A DNA stretch of 64,000 nucleotides. Source: Pseudonocardia sp. MH-G8 (GTDB lineage Bacteria > Actinomycetota > Actinomycetes > Mycobacteriales > Pseudonocardiaceae). Numbering within the stretch: position 1 is the first letter of the stretch; each line of letters begins with the position of its first letter. Of the stretch, positions 32,061 to 43,217 are shown one piece after another. The stretch is from NCBI RefSeq assembly GCF_002262885.1, contig NZ_NKYF01000006.1:62001-126000 (forward strand), read 5' to 3'. A program made the translations under genes and the position numbers. The notes under the pieces were generated by a model. That model searched no databases, was not told the DNA's origin, and saw only the letters and a list, made by a program, of their open reading frames with translations.

Positions 32061-33509
32061 TCAGCGCCCTTGCTGCGCCGCCCTGCGCTCCCGCAGGCTG
32101 CGACGGGGCAGCCTGCTGACGCCCAGCAGGGCCACCACGCAGAACCCGAGCACCCACCAGAACGCGTCGGCAAACGCCCACGTGACCCCGGCGGCGCCGA
32201 GCGGCTCCCGGGCCGCGAGCCGGGTCTGCAGGATCACCGCGAGCAGCGCGGTACCGACCGAGCCGCCGATCGTGCTGAGCAGGTTCAACGCGCTGGACGC
32301 CCGCGGGATCACGGTCCGCTCCAGCGTGCTGTAGACCAGCGCCATCACCGGCGCGCTGATCATCGAGCTGCCCAGCCCCCGCACCACGAGCGACCCGGCG
32401 ATCAGCGCGGCGGGCGGCGCGCTCGCGAGCTGGGTGAACACCACCGTGCCCAGCGCCACCAGCGCCACCCCGGTGAACACCAGGGTGCGGGCGGCGACCC
32501 GGTCGACGATGCGGCTGACCAGCACCGAGCCGGCCACGGCGCCGATGCCCTGCGGGACGAGCAGCAGGCCCGCCTCCCACGGGGTCATGCCACGCCCGCT
32601 CTGCAGGTACAGCGGCAGCAGGAACATCGCGCCGTACACCGACGCACCGAGGATCAGCAACGCCAGCGCGGCGGCACCGAACGGGGGCCGCGACAGCAGC
32701 CGCAGGTCGAGCAGCGGGACGCGGCGCCCGTCGTCGCGCCGATGGCGCAGCGCGTGCACGACGAACCCGGCGAGGATGCCGGCGCCGAGCGCCAGCGCGC
32801 CCCAGCTCACCGCGGCCGGCACCGCCTGGCCGTGGGCGAAGCCGGTGAGCCCGAAGACGAGCACCGCGATGCCCGGGGACAGCAGCGCAGCACCCCGCAG
32901 GTCCAGCGGCGCCCCGGCCGCCGCCGGCGCGTCCCGCGGGACGTGGCGCAGCGCGAGCACCACCGCGACCAGCCCGATCGGCAGGTTCACGGAGAACAGC
33001 CACGACCAGTGCGCCACACCGAGGATCGCGCCGCCGATGATCGGCCCGAACACCGGCGACAGCAGCGGGACGACCCCGACGATGCTGATGATCCGCCCGA
33101 TGCGGCCCGGCCCGGCCGCCCGGGCCAGCAGGGTCTGCCCGGTCGGCGGCAGCAGCCCGCCGCCGAGGCCCTGCAGCACCCGGAAGGCGATGAGGCTCGC
33201 CGGTGACCAGGCCAGCGCGCACAGCGCGGACCCGGCCAGGAACACCAGCACCGCGCCGATCCAGGTGCGGCGCCCGCCGAACCGGTCCACCAACCAGCCC
33301 GACGCCGGTACCGCCGTGACGACGGCGAGCAGGTAGGCGGTGGTGACCCACTGGACGTCGGCGATCGAGGCGCCGAGCTCCTCGGTCAGGGTGTCGATGC
33401 CGACGGTGACGATGGTGGCGTCCATCGTCGCCATGAACGTGCCCAGCACCAGGACGAACGCGGTGCGCACCAGCGGGGCGTCGATCCGCTGCGCCTCCGG
33501 CCCGGTCAT
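32061..33509 (-). CDS. MFS (DHA2, 14-TM) exporter, probable siderophore exporter
   Basis: A 482-residue drug:H+ antiporter-2 type MFS protein. Motif [20 protein letters not shown] is in helix 1, motif [12 protein letters not shown] near residues 75-85, and the [20 protein letters not shown] stretch and [12 protein letters not shown] motif C-like segment follow; about 14 transmembrane helices are predicted. Its ATG overlaps the NRPS stop (ATGA), so it is translated with the assembly line and is most simply the exporter of the finished siderophore, as EntS-like transporters are. Confidence 0.88.
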   Translation of the reverse strand: MTGPEAQRIDAPLVRTAFVLVLGTFMATMDATIVTVGIDTLTEELGASIADVQWVTTAYLLAVVTAVPASGWLVDRFGGRRTWIGAVLVFLAGSALCALAWSPASLIAFRVLQGLGGGLLPPTGQTLLARAAGPGRIGRIISIVGVVPLLSPVFGPIIGGAILGVAHWSWLFSVNLPIGLVAVVLALRHVPRDAPAAAGAPLDLRGAALLSPGIAVLVFGLTGFAHGQAVPAAVSWGALALGAGILAGFVVHALRHRRDDGRRVPLLDLRLLSRPPFGAAALALLILGASVYGAMFLLPLYLQSGRGMTPWEAGLLLVPQGIGAVAGSVLVSRIVDRVAARTLVFTGVALVALGTVVFTQLASAPPAALIAGSLVVRGLGSSMISAPVMALVYSTLERTVIPRASSALNLLSTIGGSVGTALLAVILQTRLAAREPLGAAGVTWAFADAFWWVLGFCVVALLGVSRLPRRSLRERRAAQQGR

Positions 33510-36500
33510 GCGCTCGCGGCCAGCGCGACGAGCGCGGCACGCAGGTGCTCGACGAGTGCGGCGGGCTCCTCGCCGGGGAACACTCCCGGCGCCCAGAAGA
33601 TCCGGACGACGAGTTCGGTGCCCGCCCGGCCGTCGACGGCGATCGCGTTGACCATCACCTCCCGCGGCTGCGGGAGGTCCGCGTCGCCGCCGGAGCCGAT
33701 CGGGTCGGTGCCGGGGACGGGCCGCCAGAGGACCTGCTCGCTCGTCGCGGTCGGCAACCGGCCGAGGTAGTTCACCGAGATCCGGGGCCGGTCCCCCTCG
33801 ACGAGGTCGCCGAGGATGCCGTGCCCGAGCCCGTCTCCGGCCGCCGCGAGCTGCTCCGCGACCGCGGCGAGCGTCGGCGCCGCGTCCCCGGGCTCGACCC
33901 GCACCGGGTGCCACGCCGCGAGCCAGCCGACGGTCGCGGACAGGTCGGCGGGTCCGGTGGCGTCGGGCAGGGCGGCCGGACGGCCGTGGCCCTCCCGCGC
34001 GAGCGTGACCGCCGCGTCGCCGCGCCACGCGCGCACCGCCAGCGCCACCGCGGTCAGCAGGACCGCGTCGGGGGCGGTGCCGCGCGCCGCCGGCAGCGTC
34101 GTGAGCACCGCGCGCGCCGTGTCCGGGTCGAGGCGCAGCTCGCGGTGCACGGCCGCGGCCATGGTGTCGCGGGCCGGGTCGAGCGGGCGCACCCCGAGCG
34201 GCGCGACGTCCGCGGTGGCCCGCCGCCAGTGCGGCAGCTCCGCGCGCCGGGCCGGCACGGCCGCCCGCAGCGCGCGGGACCACCCGGGGTAGGAGGTCCC
34301 CGAGGCCGGCAGCGTCGTCTCGCCGCTCTCGTAGAGGTGCGCGACGTCGTCGACGAGGATCCGCCACGACGCACCGTCCACGGCCACGTGGTGCGCGACC
34401 AGCAGCAACCGTCCCGGTTCCGCATCCCCGGCGTCGAGCCAGACCGCGCGCAGCAGCGGGCCGCGGCGCAGGTCCATCGCCGCGCGGGCCTCCTCGAGCC
34501 GGGCCGCGGCGGTGCGGTCGAGGGCCTCCACCTCGTCCGGCGCGACGGCCACGCGCGTGAGTACCTCGGCCCCGGTGACGGCGTGCGGGATGCGCAGCAC
34601 GGGCTCGGCGCCATCGGGCTCGACCAGGTGCGCGCGCAGGACGTCGTGGCGCGCCAGCACGGCGTCGAACACGGCCTCCCACCGCGCGAGGTCGCCCCCG
34701 GCCGGGACCACGAGCTGCATCCACAGGCAGAACGCGTCCGGCGAGGCGCCGGCGGCGGCACACAGCCCGAGGAACTCCCGCATGGCCGGGGTCAGCGGGG
34801 CGTCACCGGCCTCGGGCAGATCCGCCGGTCCTTCCCCGGCACTCACCGCACGCGCGGCGATGCCGGCCACGGTGACGCCCTCGAACACGTCGCGCGCGGT
34901 GAGCAGCAGCCCGCGCCGCCGCGCCCGCGACACCACCTGCAGCGACACGATGCTGTCGCCGCCTGCGTCGAGGAACGCGTCGTCGAGCTGGACCCTCGTC
35001 TGCCCGAGGACGTCGCGGAACACCTCCAGCAGCACGGCCTCGGCCAGTGTGGCCGGCTCCCGCGCCTCGGTGGCGACGACGGCCGGCGCCGGCAGCGCGG
35101 CCCGGTCCAGCTTGCCGCTCGGACCCAGCGGCAGCTCGTCCAGCTCGACCAGCGCGGAGGGCACCATGTGGTCCGGGAGCTGGGTGGCGGCCTCGGCCAG
35201 CAGGGTGGCGACGTCCAGCGGCGCGTCGCCCGCGGGCAGGACGTAGCCGACGATGCGCCGCTCCCCCGGCCGGTCCTCGCGCACGACCACCGCGCACCCG
35301 CGCACCGCCGGGTGCCGTCCCAGCACGGTCTCGATCTCGGCGAGCTCGATGCGGAACCCGCGGATCTTCACCTGGTCGTCGCCGCGGCCGAGGAACACGA
35401 TCTGGCCGTCGGGACGCCACCGCACGAGATCGCCCGTGCGGTACATGCGCGAGCCCGGCGCGCCGAACGGGTCGGCGACGAACGCCGCCGCCGTCAGGTC
35501 AGGGCGGTTGACGTAGCCGCGCGCGAGTCCGGGCCCGGCGAGGTACAGCTCGCCGACCGCACCGACCTCGACCGGGAGCAGGCCGTCGTCCAGCACGTAG
35601 GCGCGCACGTTCGGGTCGGGGCGTCCGATCGGCACGGGACCGCCGTCGAGGGTCTCGTCCGGGTCGTGCTCGTCGGGATCGTGGACCCACATCGTCGCGT
35701 TGATCGTGGCCTCGGTGGGGCCGTACGCGTTCAGGAACCGCCGCCTGCGGCCCCACCGGCGCACGATCGCCGGGTCGAGCCGCTCGGCGCCGACCATCAT
35801 CAATATGTCCCCGTCGATCTCCAGGTCGTCGGGCAGTGCCGCCACGAACGACGGGAGCAGGTTGATCGCGGTGACGCGGTGCTCGCGGATGTAGTCGACG
35901 AGCTCGTCGCCGGGCACCCGCACCTCGTCGGGCGCGATCACCGAGGTGCCGCCGGAGAGCAGGGCCACCATCGTCTGCCAGAACGCCACGTCGAAGCTCG
36001 TGGAGGCGAACTGCAGGTACCGGTCTCCCGGCGTGATGCCGACGACCTCCTCCTGCAGCGCCACCAGGTCCGGCAGGCCGCGGTGGGTGACCGCGACGCC
36101 CTTGGGGCGCCCCGTGGTGCCCGAGGTGTAGATGACGTACGCGAGCGCGTCGGGGGTGAACCGGGCGCGCGGCCGGGCGGGATCGGTGCCGGGCCGGCCC
36201 GCGACCGTCGCCGGGTCGTCGAGACGCAGCACCGGCATCCCGTCCGGCAGCTCCACCTCGAGACGAGCCTGCACGTCCGCCGTGGTCAGGGCGGCGGCCG
36301 GGGAGATGTCGGAGATCATGTAGGCCAGCCGGTCGCGCGGGTAGGCGGGGTCCATCGGCACGTACACCGCGCCCGCCTTCAGCACGCCCAGCAGCGCCAC
36401 GACCATCTCGATGTCGCGACCGAGCAGCACCGCCACCGGGTCCTGCGGGGCCACCCCCTGCGCGACCAGGGCGTGCGCCAGTTGGTTGGCCTGCCGCTCC

Positions 36501-39500
36501 AGCTCGGCGTAGGTGAGGCTGCGGCCGCGGCAGACCACCGCCTCGGCACCGGGGCGCCGCCGCACCCAGGCCGCGAACTCGGCCAGGAGCGGGCGCCGCG
36601 TCCGGCGGGGTGCGATGTCGCCCATGGCGAGCACGGCGGCCCGCTCGTCCGCGTCGAGCAGCGGTAGCCGCGCGACCGGCCGGTCCGGGTCGGCGACGAG
36701 CTCGTGCAGCAGCGCGACGAGCCGGCGTCCGTGCGCGCGCACGGTCTCCTCGGTGAAGGCGTGCGGCTGGTGGGCCAGCCCGACGGTGATCGCGTCGCCG
36801 GGGAGCACCACGACCGTCAGCGGGTAGTGCGTGGCGTCGGCGATCTCCACCCCGGCGAGGTCGAGGCCCGGCGCGACGGGGACCCGCCGCCGGTCCGACA
36901 GCGGGAAGTTCTCCACCACGAGCATCGTGTCGAACAGGTCCCCGACGCCCGCTGCACGCTGCACGTCGGGCAGCCCGACGCTGTGGTGCTCGGCCATCGC
37001 GACGGCCTGGGCCTGCACGGCGTCGAGCACCTGCGCCGCGGTGTCCGACGGGCGCGACGCGACCCGCACGACGACCGTGTTGAGCAGCAGCCCGATCATG
37101 TCCTCGACGCCCTCGACCTCGGGCGGGCGACCGGAGACGGGGCAGCCGAACAGGACGTCGCGGCGACCGGTGAGCCGGCCGAGCAGCAGCCCCCACGCGG
37201 TCTGCATCACGGTGGACAGGGTGAGCCCGCGCTCGCGCGCGAACGTGCGCAGCCGCTCCGAGAACTCGGACCCGAGGTCGAGCGTCACCCGCTCCGGACG
37301 CTCGACGCGGGCCGCGGTCGTGGCCGGCGCGAGCCGCGTGCCCCCGTCGACACCGGCCAGCAGCTCCCGCCAGGCCTGCAGGGACTTCTCGGGATCACGG
37401 CCGGCGACGAAGCGGTGGTAGGCGGCCAGGCCCGGCGCGGCGGGCACCACCGGGCCGCCGCCCAGCTCGGCGTAGAGGCCGCTGAGGGCCCGCCCCACCA
37501 GCGGCATCGACCAGCCGTCGAGCAGCGCGTGGTGCATGGTGAGGCACAACCGGTGCTCGCCGGGACCCGTGGCCACCAGCAGGAACCGCACCAGAGGCGG
37601 CGTCGCGGGGTCGAACCCGCGCTGCACCTGGTCGCGCCGCAGGCGATGCAGCTGCGCCTCGCGGGCCGCGGGCGCGAGCCCGCTGAGATCGGCGTACTCC
37701 CACAGCAGCTCGGTGTCGGCGGGGACCACCGTCACGACGTCGCCGGGGTCGGTGACCACGAGGAACGACCGGAGCGCAGGCCTGCGGCGCAGCAGCTCCC
37801 CGGCCGCGGCGCGCATCCGGTCCGGGTCCAGCTCGCCGTCGAACCGCAGGACCGCCTGCGCCACGTAGACGTCGGTGTCGTCCGCGCCACGCACCAGGGT
37901 GTGGAACGCCAGCCCCACCTGCAGCGGGGTGGCCGGCAGCAGCTCCTCGACGCGGTGGGTGCGCTCGATCTCGTCCAGTGTGGCCCGGTCGATGTGCACC
38001 AGCGGCCCGTCCGGCGCGGCCCGCTCGGCGTCATCGGTGACCCGGCCCGCGCCCGCGGCCAGCGCCGCGATGCTCTGTCGGCCCAGGAGGTCCTTGGGGC
38101 GCAGGTCCAGCCCGCGGGCCCGGGCCCGGCTGCTGACGGCGATGGCGGTGATGCTGTCGCCGCCCAGCGCGAAGAAGTCGGCGTCGACCCCGACGTGCGG
38201 CAGACCCAGGACGTCGGCGATCACCGCGCAGAGCGCCTGCTCCTGCGCGGTCTCCGCGGCCCGGCCGGTGTCGGTGACGGCCGGCGCGGGCAGGGCCGCG
38301 CGGTCGAGCTTGCCGTTGACCGTCACCGGGAGCTCGTCGAGCACGACGACGGCCGCCGGCACCAGGTGCTCGGGCAACCGCACCGCGAGCGCGTCGCGCA
38401 GCTGCTCGGGGGTCGTGCTCGCGCCGAGCGCGGGGACGACGTACCCGACGATCTGCGCCCGCCCGGACTCCGTGCGCACCAGCGCCGCCGCGGCGTCCAC
38501 CCCGGGCAGCGCGGCCAGCCCGGCCTCCACCTCGCCCAGCTCCACGCGGTGCCCGCGGATCTTGACCTGCCCGTCGTCGCGACCGAGGTACTCCAGGCCA
38601 CCGTCGGACCGCCGCCGCACGACGTCGCCGGTGCGGTACATCCGCTCCCCCGGCCGCCCGTACGGGTTCGCGACGAACCGCTCGGCGGTGACGCCCGGCC
38701 GGTCCAGGTACCCGCGGGCCAGGTGCGGCCCGGCCAGGTACAGCGCACCGCGTTCGCCGTCGGGCACCGGGGCGAGCGCGCCGTCGAGCACGTAGGCGCC
38801 GGTGCCGGGCACCGCCGTGCCGATCGTCGGGGCGTCCCCCTCGATCCTCGCGACGGTGGCGTCGACGCATGCCTCGGTCGGGCCGTACAGGTTCAACGCC
38901 GTGACCCCGGCCGCGGCGACGGTGTGCCACAGCCCCTCGCCGACGGCTTCCCCGCCGAGGAGCAGCACGCCCGGGGCCGGTGACCCGGTGAGCAGGCCGG
39001 CCGCGAGCAGCGGCCCCGCCATCGACGGCGTGGTGTCGACGACGTCGATGCCGTCGCGGCGCACCGCCGCCACGAGCGCGTCGGCGTCGCGGGCGGTGTC
39101 GGTGTCGTAGAGGTGCAGCTCGTGTCCGCACAGCAGCCAGCAGAGCTGGTCGAGCGAGGCGTCGAAGGCGAACGAGTAGGTGTGCGCCGCCCGCAACCGC
39201 CGCCCGTGTGCGCGCTCCCGGGCCGCAGCGACGATCGTCGCCCGCTGGCGGTGCACCAGCTCGGCCAGACCACCCGACCGGGCCAGCACGCCCTTCGGGC
39301 GGCCCGTCGAGCCGGACGTGTAGATGACGTAGGCGAGGTGCTCCGGGTGCCGCGGCGCGGCGAGCTCGGAGTCGGCGAGCGGGCCGTCGGGCAGGGTGGC
39401 CAACTCCGCGAGCACCGCGGGGTCGGTCAGGTCCAGCCGGTCCACGGCGCCCAGGTCCGGTGCCGGCCCGGCCGTCACCACGAGCCCCGGGCGGGCGTCG

Positions 39501-41176
39501 GCGAGCAGCTCGCGGCGCCGTGGCGCCGGGTGTTCCGGATCGAGCGCCAGGTAGGCGGCGCCGGCGTCGAGGACGGCGAGCAGCGCCACGACGAGATCGG
39601 CGCCGCGGGGCAGCGCGAGCGCGACCACGTCGTCGGGCCCCACCCCGCGGGCGCGCAGCGCGCGGGCCAGCCGGTGCACGCGCCCGGCCAGCTCGGCCGT
39701 GGTGAGCCGCTGCGCACCCGAGACGAGCGCGGTCTCGCCGGCCCGGGTCGCGGCGAGCGCGTCGAGCACCGCCGGCACCGGCTCGGGTGCGCCGTCCACG
39801 GCGGGCGTCTGCGCGGCGGTGAGCAGGGCCGTGCGGGCGTCGCCGACCAGGTCGACCTGACCGACGGCCGGCGCCTCGGGACGGGCCAGCTCGCGCACCA
39901 TGGTCTGCATCGCGGCCGGCTTGCGGTCCACCGCGGCCTGGTCACCGGCGCGCGCGTCCACCTCGAACCCGAGCAGCAGCCCGCCGTCGCGGGTGGGGGT
40001 GGCGGTCAGGCCCCAGTCCTCGGGAGGGCCGCCCGCGACGTTGCGCATCTGCCCGGTGGCGCCCGCGAAGTCCATCACGAGGTCGTAGGCCTTGAAGTTG
40101 ACGCCGCTGCCGTGCAGCAGCGCGCTCGCCCCCGGGACGCCGAGGTCCCGGGGGATGTTCCCGCCGCGGTAGCGCTGGTGGGCGCGCATCTCGGCCATCG
40201 CCGCGGCGACCCGCCGGGTGAGCTCGGGCAACCGGTCGCCGCTGCGCACGGCCACGCGCAGCGGCAGCACGTTCACGGCCATGGCGGGCGTGCGCAGCCC
40301 CGTCGACCCGAGCCGGCACATCAGCGGCAGCCCGAACACGACGTCGGTGCGCCCCTGCATCCGGTGCAGGAACGCCGCGTAGCAGGCGATCACGGCCTCG
40401 CCCCAGGTGGCGCCCACCTCCTTGGCCACCGCGCGCAGCGCCTCGATCTCGTCGGGCGACACGGTCCGGCTCGCCGAGAGCGTGTGCTGCGCCGGACCCG
40501 CAAGGGCCGCACGCTCGTCGAACTCCGGCATCGGGGTCAGCCGGTCGACCCAGTAGGCGCGGTCGGCCGCGCTGTCCGCGCTCGCGAGGTAGGCCGCGTC
40601 GGCCGCCGCGAACTCGGCGAACGGCCGGAACGGCGCCGGCGGCACCGGCTCGCCCGTGGCCAGCGCGGTGTGCACCGCGGCGATGCGCCGGCACAGCATC
40701 GACTGGGTGTAGCCGTCGATCACCAGGTGGTGGTAGAGCAGCACGCACCACACGTCCCGGTCGGTGATCCGCAGAACGGCCTGCACGGCCAGGTCGCGCC
40801 CGGTCATGCCGGACAGCTGCGCGGCCGCCCGGAAGCGCTCGGCCGCGACGAACGCGTTGCCGGCCGCGACGGGGTCGGGCTCGCCGCGCAGGTCGAGGAT
40901 CCGCGGCGCCGCCGCCGGTGCGTCGTCGATCAGCTGGCGCGGGCCGTCCGGGGTGTCGAACACGCGGACCCGCAGCGCCTCCGCGTCGTCGGTGGTGATC
41001 CGGACCGCCTCGGCGAGCAGGCCGGCATCGACCGGGTCCGGGCCGGAGACCTCGAGGACGTCCCCGACGAGGTAGTAGGGCGAGTCCGGGTCGAGCCGCT
41101 GCGCGTTCCAGATGCCCAGCTGCGCGGTGGTCAGGTCGAACGTCGCGGGAGCCTGGACGCCGGTGGTCACACGCAT
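33506..41176 (-). CDS. NRPS, C-A-T-C-A-T-E, DhbF-like siderophore synthetase without thioesterase
   Basis: A 2556-residue dimodular NRPS. C1 (HHLVIDG near residue 148) takes the aryl group from the free aryl carrier protein. A1 ([11 protein letters not shown] near 619) has specificity residues D-A-D-D-L-G-L-V-D-K; acids at three pocket positions suggest a basic residue such as arginine. T1 has LGGDSITAI near 1007. C2 has HHALLDG near 1215. A2 ([11 protein letters not shown] near 1685) reads D-V-W-N-M-V-A-I-N-K, not matched with confidence. T2 has AGGDSIVSL near 2074. The last domain has [13 protein letters not shown] near 2263, [17 protein letters not shown] and NYLGRLP near 2470, the marks of an epimerisation domain. 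There is no thioesterase or reductase domain. Confidence 0.95.
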   Translation of the reverse strand: MRVTTGVQAPATFDLTTAQLGIWNAQRLDPDSPYYLVGDVLEVSGPDPVDAGLLAEAVRITTDDAEALRVRVFDTPDGPRQLIDDAPAAAPRILDLRGEPDPVAAGNAFVAAERFRAAAQLSGMTGRDLAVQAVLRITDRDVWCVLLYHHLVIDGYTQSMLCRRIAAVHTALATGEPVPPAPFRPFAEFAAADAAYLASADSAADRAYWVDRLTPMPEFDERAALAGPAQHTLSASRTVSPDEIEALRAVAKEVGATWGEAVIACYAAFLHRMQGRTDVVFGLPLMCRLGSTGLRTPAMAVNVLPLRVAVRSGDRLPELTRRVAAAMAEMRAHQRYRGGNIPRDLGVPGASALLHGSGVNFKAYDLVMDFAGATGQMRNVAGGPPEDWGLTATPTRDGGLLLGFEVDARAGDQAAVDRKPAAMQTMVRELARPEAPAVGQVDLVGDARTALLTAAQTPAVDGAPEPVPAVLDALAATRAGETALVSGAQRLTTAELAGRVHRLARALRARGVGPDDVVALALPRGADLVVALLAVLDAGAAYLALDPEHPAPRRRELLADARPGLVVTAGPAPDLGAVDRLDLTDPAVLAELATLPDGPLADSELAAPRHPEHLAYVIYTSGSTGRPKGVLARSGGLAELVHRQRATIVAAARERAHGRRLRAAHTYSFAFDASLDQLCWLLCGHELHLYDTDTARDADALVAAVRRDGIDVVDTTPSMAGPLLAAGLLTGSPAPGVLLLGGEAVGEGLWHTVAAAGVTALNLYGPTEACVDATVARIEGDAPTIGTAVPGTGAYVLDGALAPVPDGERGALYLAGPHLARGYLDRPGVTAERFVANPYGRPGERMYRTGDVVRRRSDGGLEYLGRDDGQVKIRGHRVELGEVEAGLAALPGVDAAAALVRTESGRAQIVGYVVPALGASTTPEQLRDALAVRLPEHLVPAAVVVLDELPVTVNGKLDRAALPAPAVTDTGRAAETAQEQALCAVIADVLGLPHVGVDADFFALGGDSITAIAVSSRARARGLDLRPKDLLGRQSIAALAAGAGRVTDDAERAAPDGPLVHIDRATLDEIERTHRVEELLPATPLQVGLAFHTLVRGADDTDVYVAQAVLRFDGELDPDRMRAAAGELLRRRPALRSFLVVTDPGDVVTVVPADTELLWEYADLSGLAPAAREAQLHRLRRDQVQRGFDPATPPLVRFLLVATGPGEHRLCLTMHHALLDGWSMPLVGRALSGLYAELGGGPVVPAAPGLAAYHRFVAGRDPEKSLQAWRELLAGVDGGTRLAPATTAARVERPERVTLDLGSEFSERLRTFARERGLTLSTVMQTAWGLLLGRLTGRRDVLFGCPVSGRPPEVEGVEDMIGLLLNTVVVRVASRPSDTAAQVLDAVQAQAVAMAEHHSVGLPDVQRAAGVGDLFDTMLVVENFPLSDRRRVPVAPGLDLAGVEIADATHYPLTVVVLPGDAITVGLAHQPHAFTEETVRAHGRRLVALLHELVADPDRPVARLPLLDADERAAVLAMGDIAPRRTRRPLLAEFAAWVRRRPGAEAVVCRGRSLTYAELERQANQLAHALVAQGVAPQDPVAVLLGRDIEMVVALLGVLKAGAVYVPMDPAYPRDRLAYMISDISPAAALTTADVQARLEVELPDGMPVLRLDDPATVAGRPGTDPARPRARFTPDALAYVIYTSGTTGRPKGVAVTHRGLPDLVALQEEVVGITPGDRYLQFASTSFDVAFWQTMVALLSGGTSVIAPDEVRVPGDELVDYIREHRVTAINLLPSFVAALPDDLEIDGDILMMVGAERLDPAIVRRWGRRRRFLNAYGPTEATINATMWVHDPDEHDPDETLDGGPVPIGRPDPNVRAYVLDDGLLPVEVGAVGELYLAGPGLARGYVNRPDLTAAAFVADPFGAPGSRMYRTGDLVRWRPDGQIVFLGRGDDQVKIRGFRIELAEIETVLGRHPAVRGCAVVVREDRPGERRIVGYVLPAGDAPLDVATLLAEAATQLPDHMVPSALVELDELPLGPSGKLDRAALPAPAVVATEAREPATLAEAVLLEVFRDVLGQTRVQLDDAFLDAGGDSIVSLQVVSRARRRGLLLTARDVFEGVTVAGIAARAVSAGEGPADLPEAGDAPLTPAMREFLGLCAAAGASPDAFCLWMQLVVPAGGDLARWEAVFDAVLARHDVLRAHLVEPDGAEPVLRIPHAVTGAEVLTRVAVAPDEVEALDRTAAARLEEARAAMDLRRGPLLRAVWLDAGDAEPGRLLLVAHHVAVDGASWRILVDDVAHLYESGETTLPASGTSYPGWSRALRAAVPARRAELPHWRRATADVAPLGVRPLDPARDTMAAAVHRELRLDPDTARAVLTTLPAARGTAPDAVLLTAVALAVRAWRGDAAVTLAREGHGRPAALPDATGPADLSATVGWLAAWHPVRVEPGDAAPTLAAVAEQLAAAGDGLGHGILGDLVEGDRPRISVNYLGRLPTATSEQVLWRPVPGTDPIGSGGDADLPQPREVMVNAIAVDGRAGTELVVRIFWAPGVFPGEEPAALVEHLRAALVALAASA

Positions 41177-41204
41177 TCCTCGTCTGTCGGAGATCAGGGT
41201 TCGG

Positions 41205-42218
41205 TCACGCCGGCGGCGACAGCAGCGGTGCGAGCGCCTCGTCCGCCGCGTCCAGCGCCGTGAGCGCGGCCTTGTAGGTGGCCGCCTCGGTGTAGCGGAT
41301 CGGGATCGTGCGGCCGGCCTGCACGGCGGGCAGCAGCTGCCACAGCGGCGAGTCGAGGACCTGCTGCACGCCCTCGCGGACCGACCCGTCGGGCTCGGCG
41401 CTGTAGGTGATCACCTCGGCCCCACCGAGGCTCGCCTGCAGCTCCTCGAGCGAGGTGTACTCGCTGACCGCCCGCGAGCCCGGGCCCGGCTCGCGCACCT
41501 CGCCGTAGTAGGAGACGCCGAGGTCGTTGAGGACGTTCGTGCCCCACGAGCCGTCGAACTCCCGATGGAAGGTGCCGCGCGCCACCTCGCCGTACGCGCC
41601 GACGTGGCCGAACCGCAGCGACCCGACGGCGGGCGCGTACTCCTCCTCCAGCCCCGCGGCCTTCGCCTCGTACTCGCCGCGCAGGGCGTCGAAGGCGGGC
41701 AGCACGCCCGCCGCGTCCGCCTGCCGCTGCGACACCTCCCGCCACTTCGACGGGATCGTCGGACCGATCGCCACGACCGGCGCCACCGACTCCAGGAGCT
41801 CCACGTCGACGTCGGTGAGGATCGGGGCGGGCACCCCGATCACGATGAGGTCGGGATCGACCCTGGCGATCGCCTCGTAGTCGGTCTCCGCGGCCAGTTC
41901 GCCCGCGACCTTCTCCAGCCCGTCGTAGGCGGCCTTGTCCTCGGGGCTCATCAGTGGGACGCCCCGCTCCCACGTCGAGATGCCGACGAGCGGGGCTCCG
42001 GTCTCGATCAGCGCGGGCACGGCGTAGCCGGTGGCCACGATGCGCTGCGGCGCCACGGGGATGCTGACCTCGCCGTTGTCGGCGGCGAAGATCCGTGTCG
42101 GCGGCTGGGCCCCCGTCTCCGGCGTGCTGGCCTGCTCCGGCGAACCGCAACCCGCCACGACGAGGGCGAGCACCGCCGCGCAGGTGGCGACGAGGCGCGA
42201 CGACGCGTGCGGTCTCAC
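41205..42218 (-). CDS. Fe3+-siderophore ABC transporter substrate-binding lipoprotein
   Basis: A 337-residue class III (FepB/BtuF-like) binding protein. The signal [17 protein letters not shown] ends in a lipobox. [41 protein letters not shown], and [25 protein letters not shown] are typical of periplasmic iron-chelate binding proteins. It is encoded inside the biosynthetic operon, between the formyltransferase and the NRPS, so it should bind the ferric form of the product. No cognate permease or ATPase is encoded in the window. GTG at 42218 is used. Confidence 0.9.
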   Translation of the reverse strand: MRPHASSRLVATCAAVLALVVAGCGSPEQASTPETGAQPPTRIFAADNGEVSIPVAPQRIVATGYAVPALIETGAPLVGISTWERGVPLMSPEDKAAYDGLEKVAGELAAETDYEAIARVDPDLIVIGVPAPILTDVDVELLESVAPVVAIGPTIPSKWREVSQRQADAAGVLPAFDALRGEYEAKAAGLEEEYAPAVGSLRFGHVGAYGEVARGTFHREFDGSWGTNVLNDLGVSYYGEVREPGPGSRAVSEYTSLEELQASLGGAEVITYSAEPDGSVREGVQQVLDSPLWQLLPAVQAGRTIPIRYTEAATYKAALTALDAADEALAPLLSPPA

Positions 42219-42250
42219 GGGATTCCTTCGGGCTGTGCGGGTCGCGTAGC

Positions 42251-43198
42251 TCACGGGCGGGAGGTCAGGTAGCCGCCCATGTGCGGGAAGAAGTCGGCGG
42301 CGTCGAACTCGCGGCCGTCCTCGCTGCGCACCCGCTCCAGCACTACGCCGCGGTTGCGGCCGCGCCGCGCGTCGGCACCCGCGACGATCACGACACCCCG
42401 GCCGCGCCGGATGACGATCCGCCCCGGTGTCCCGCCGATCACGTCGTCGGTCACCGAGGCCGACAGCACCCGCAGCCGCTCGCCCCGGTAGTAGCAGTAG
42501 GAATTCGGGTACGGGTCGGTCTGGGCGCGGACCAGGTTGAAGACGTCGCGCGCCGGCCACGACCAGTCGATGCGGTTCTCCTCGTCGGTGCGGCGGTGGA
42601 AGTAGGACGCCGCCTTCCGGTCCTGCGGGACGGGGACGGCCCGGCCCGACGCCACCAGTTCCAGCGCGTCCACCGTGATCGGGCCGAACATGGCCAGCGT
42701 GCGGTCGAACAGGTCGACCACGGTGTCGTCGTCGGTGACCGGCGTCGAACGCTGCAGGAGGATGCCGCCCGCGTCGAACTCCTCGTTCATCACGTGCGCG
42801 GTGACGCCGACCTCGGGCTCGTCGTTGATCAGCGCCCAGTTCAGCGGGGCGAACCCGGCGTAGGCGGGCAGCAGCGCGTCGTGCACGTTGACCGTGCCCA
42901 GCCGCGGGATCGAGAACACCGCGGGCGAGAGCCACGTGCGCCAGTTCGAGACCACCATGACGTCGGCCTCCGAGGCCAGGACGGCGTCGCGGACCTCCAC
43001 GTCGTCGGCGCGCTCCCGCACCAGCAGCGGGATGCCGTGGTCGGCGGCCAGCTCCGCCACCGACTCGTTGAAGATCTTCTCGTACGCGTTGTCGCTGTCG
43101 GGGTGCGTGACGATCAGGGGAACCTCGTGGCCGGCGTCGAGCAGTGCCTCGATCGTCCGCCGTCCCCAGGTCATGTATCCGAACGCGACAACCCGCAT
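42251..43198 (-). CDS. N-formyltransferase (hydroxyornithine formyltransferase-like)
   Basis: A 315-residue Fmt-like protein that uses 10-formyltetrahydrofolate. The catalytic Asn/His are in TVNVHDALLPAYAGFAPLNWALIND near residues 105-130 and the Asp in EEFDAGGILLQRSTPV; a C-terminal Fmt-like domain runs from about 205 (ASYFHRRTDEENRIDW) to the end. Inside a siderophore operon such enzymes formylate N5-hydroxyornithine to make a hydroxamate ligand, as in coelichelin and rhodochelin. The start ATG has GGAGAG. The ornithine N5-hydroxylase needed to make its substrate is absent from this operon. Confidence 0.88.
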   Translation of the reverse strand: MRVVAFGYMTWGRRTIEALLDAGHEVPLIVTHPDSDNAYEKIFNESVAELAADHGIPLLVRERADDVEVRDAVLASEADVMVVSNWRTWLSPAVFSIPRLGTVNVHDALLPAYAGFAPLNWALINDEPEVGVTAHVMNEEFDAGGILLQRSTPVTDDDTVVDLFDRTLAMFGPITVDALELVASGRAVPVPQDRKAASYFHRRTDEENRIDWSWPARDVFNLVRAQTDPYPNSYCYYRGERLRVLSASVTDDVIGGTPGRIVIRRGRGVVIVAGADARRGRNRGVVLERVRSEDGREFDAADFFPHMGGYLTSRP

Positions 43199-43217
43199 CC
43201 CGCTCTCCTTCTATGTC

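Noticed and set aside
33506-34860. Reading the last NRPS domain as a thioesterase or a third elongating module
   Set aside because: No GxSxG lipase-type motif is present, and no A or T domain follows. [13 protein letters not shown] and NYLGRLP are epimerisation-domain marks.
33545-36667. 1040-residue plus-strand reading frame opposite the NRPS
   Set aside because: Antisense shadow. It has no recognisable fold, and the opposite strand carries perfect NRPS motifs throughout.
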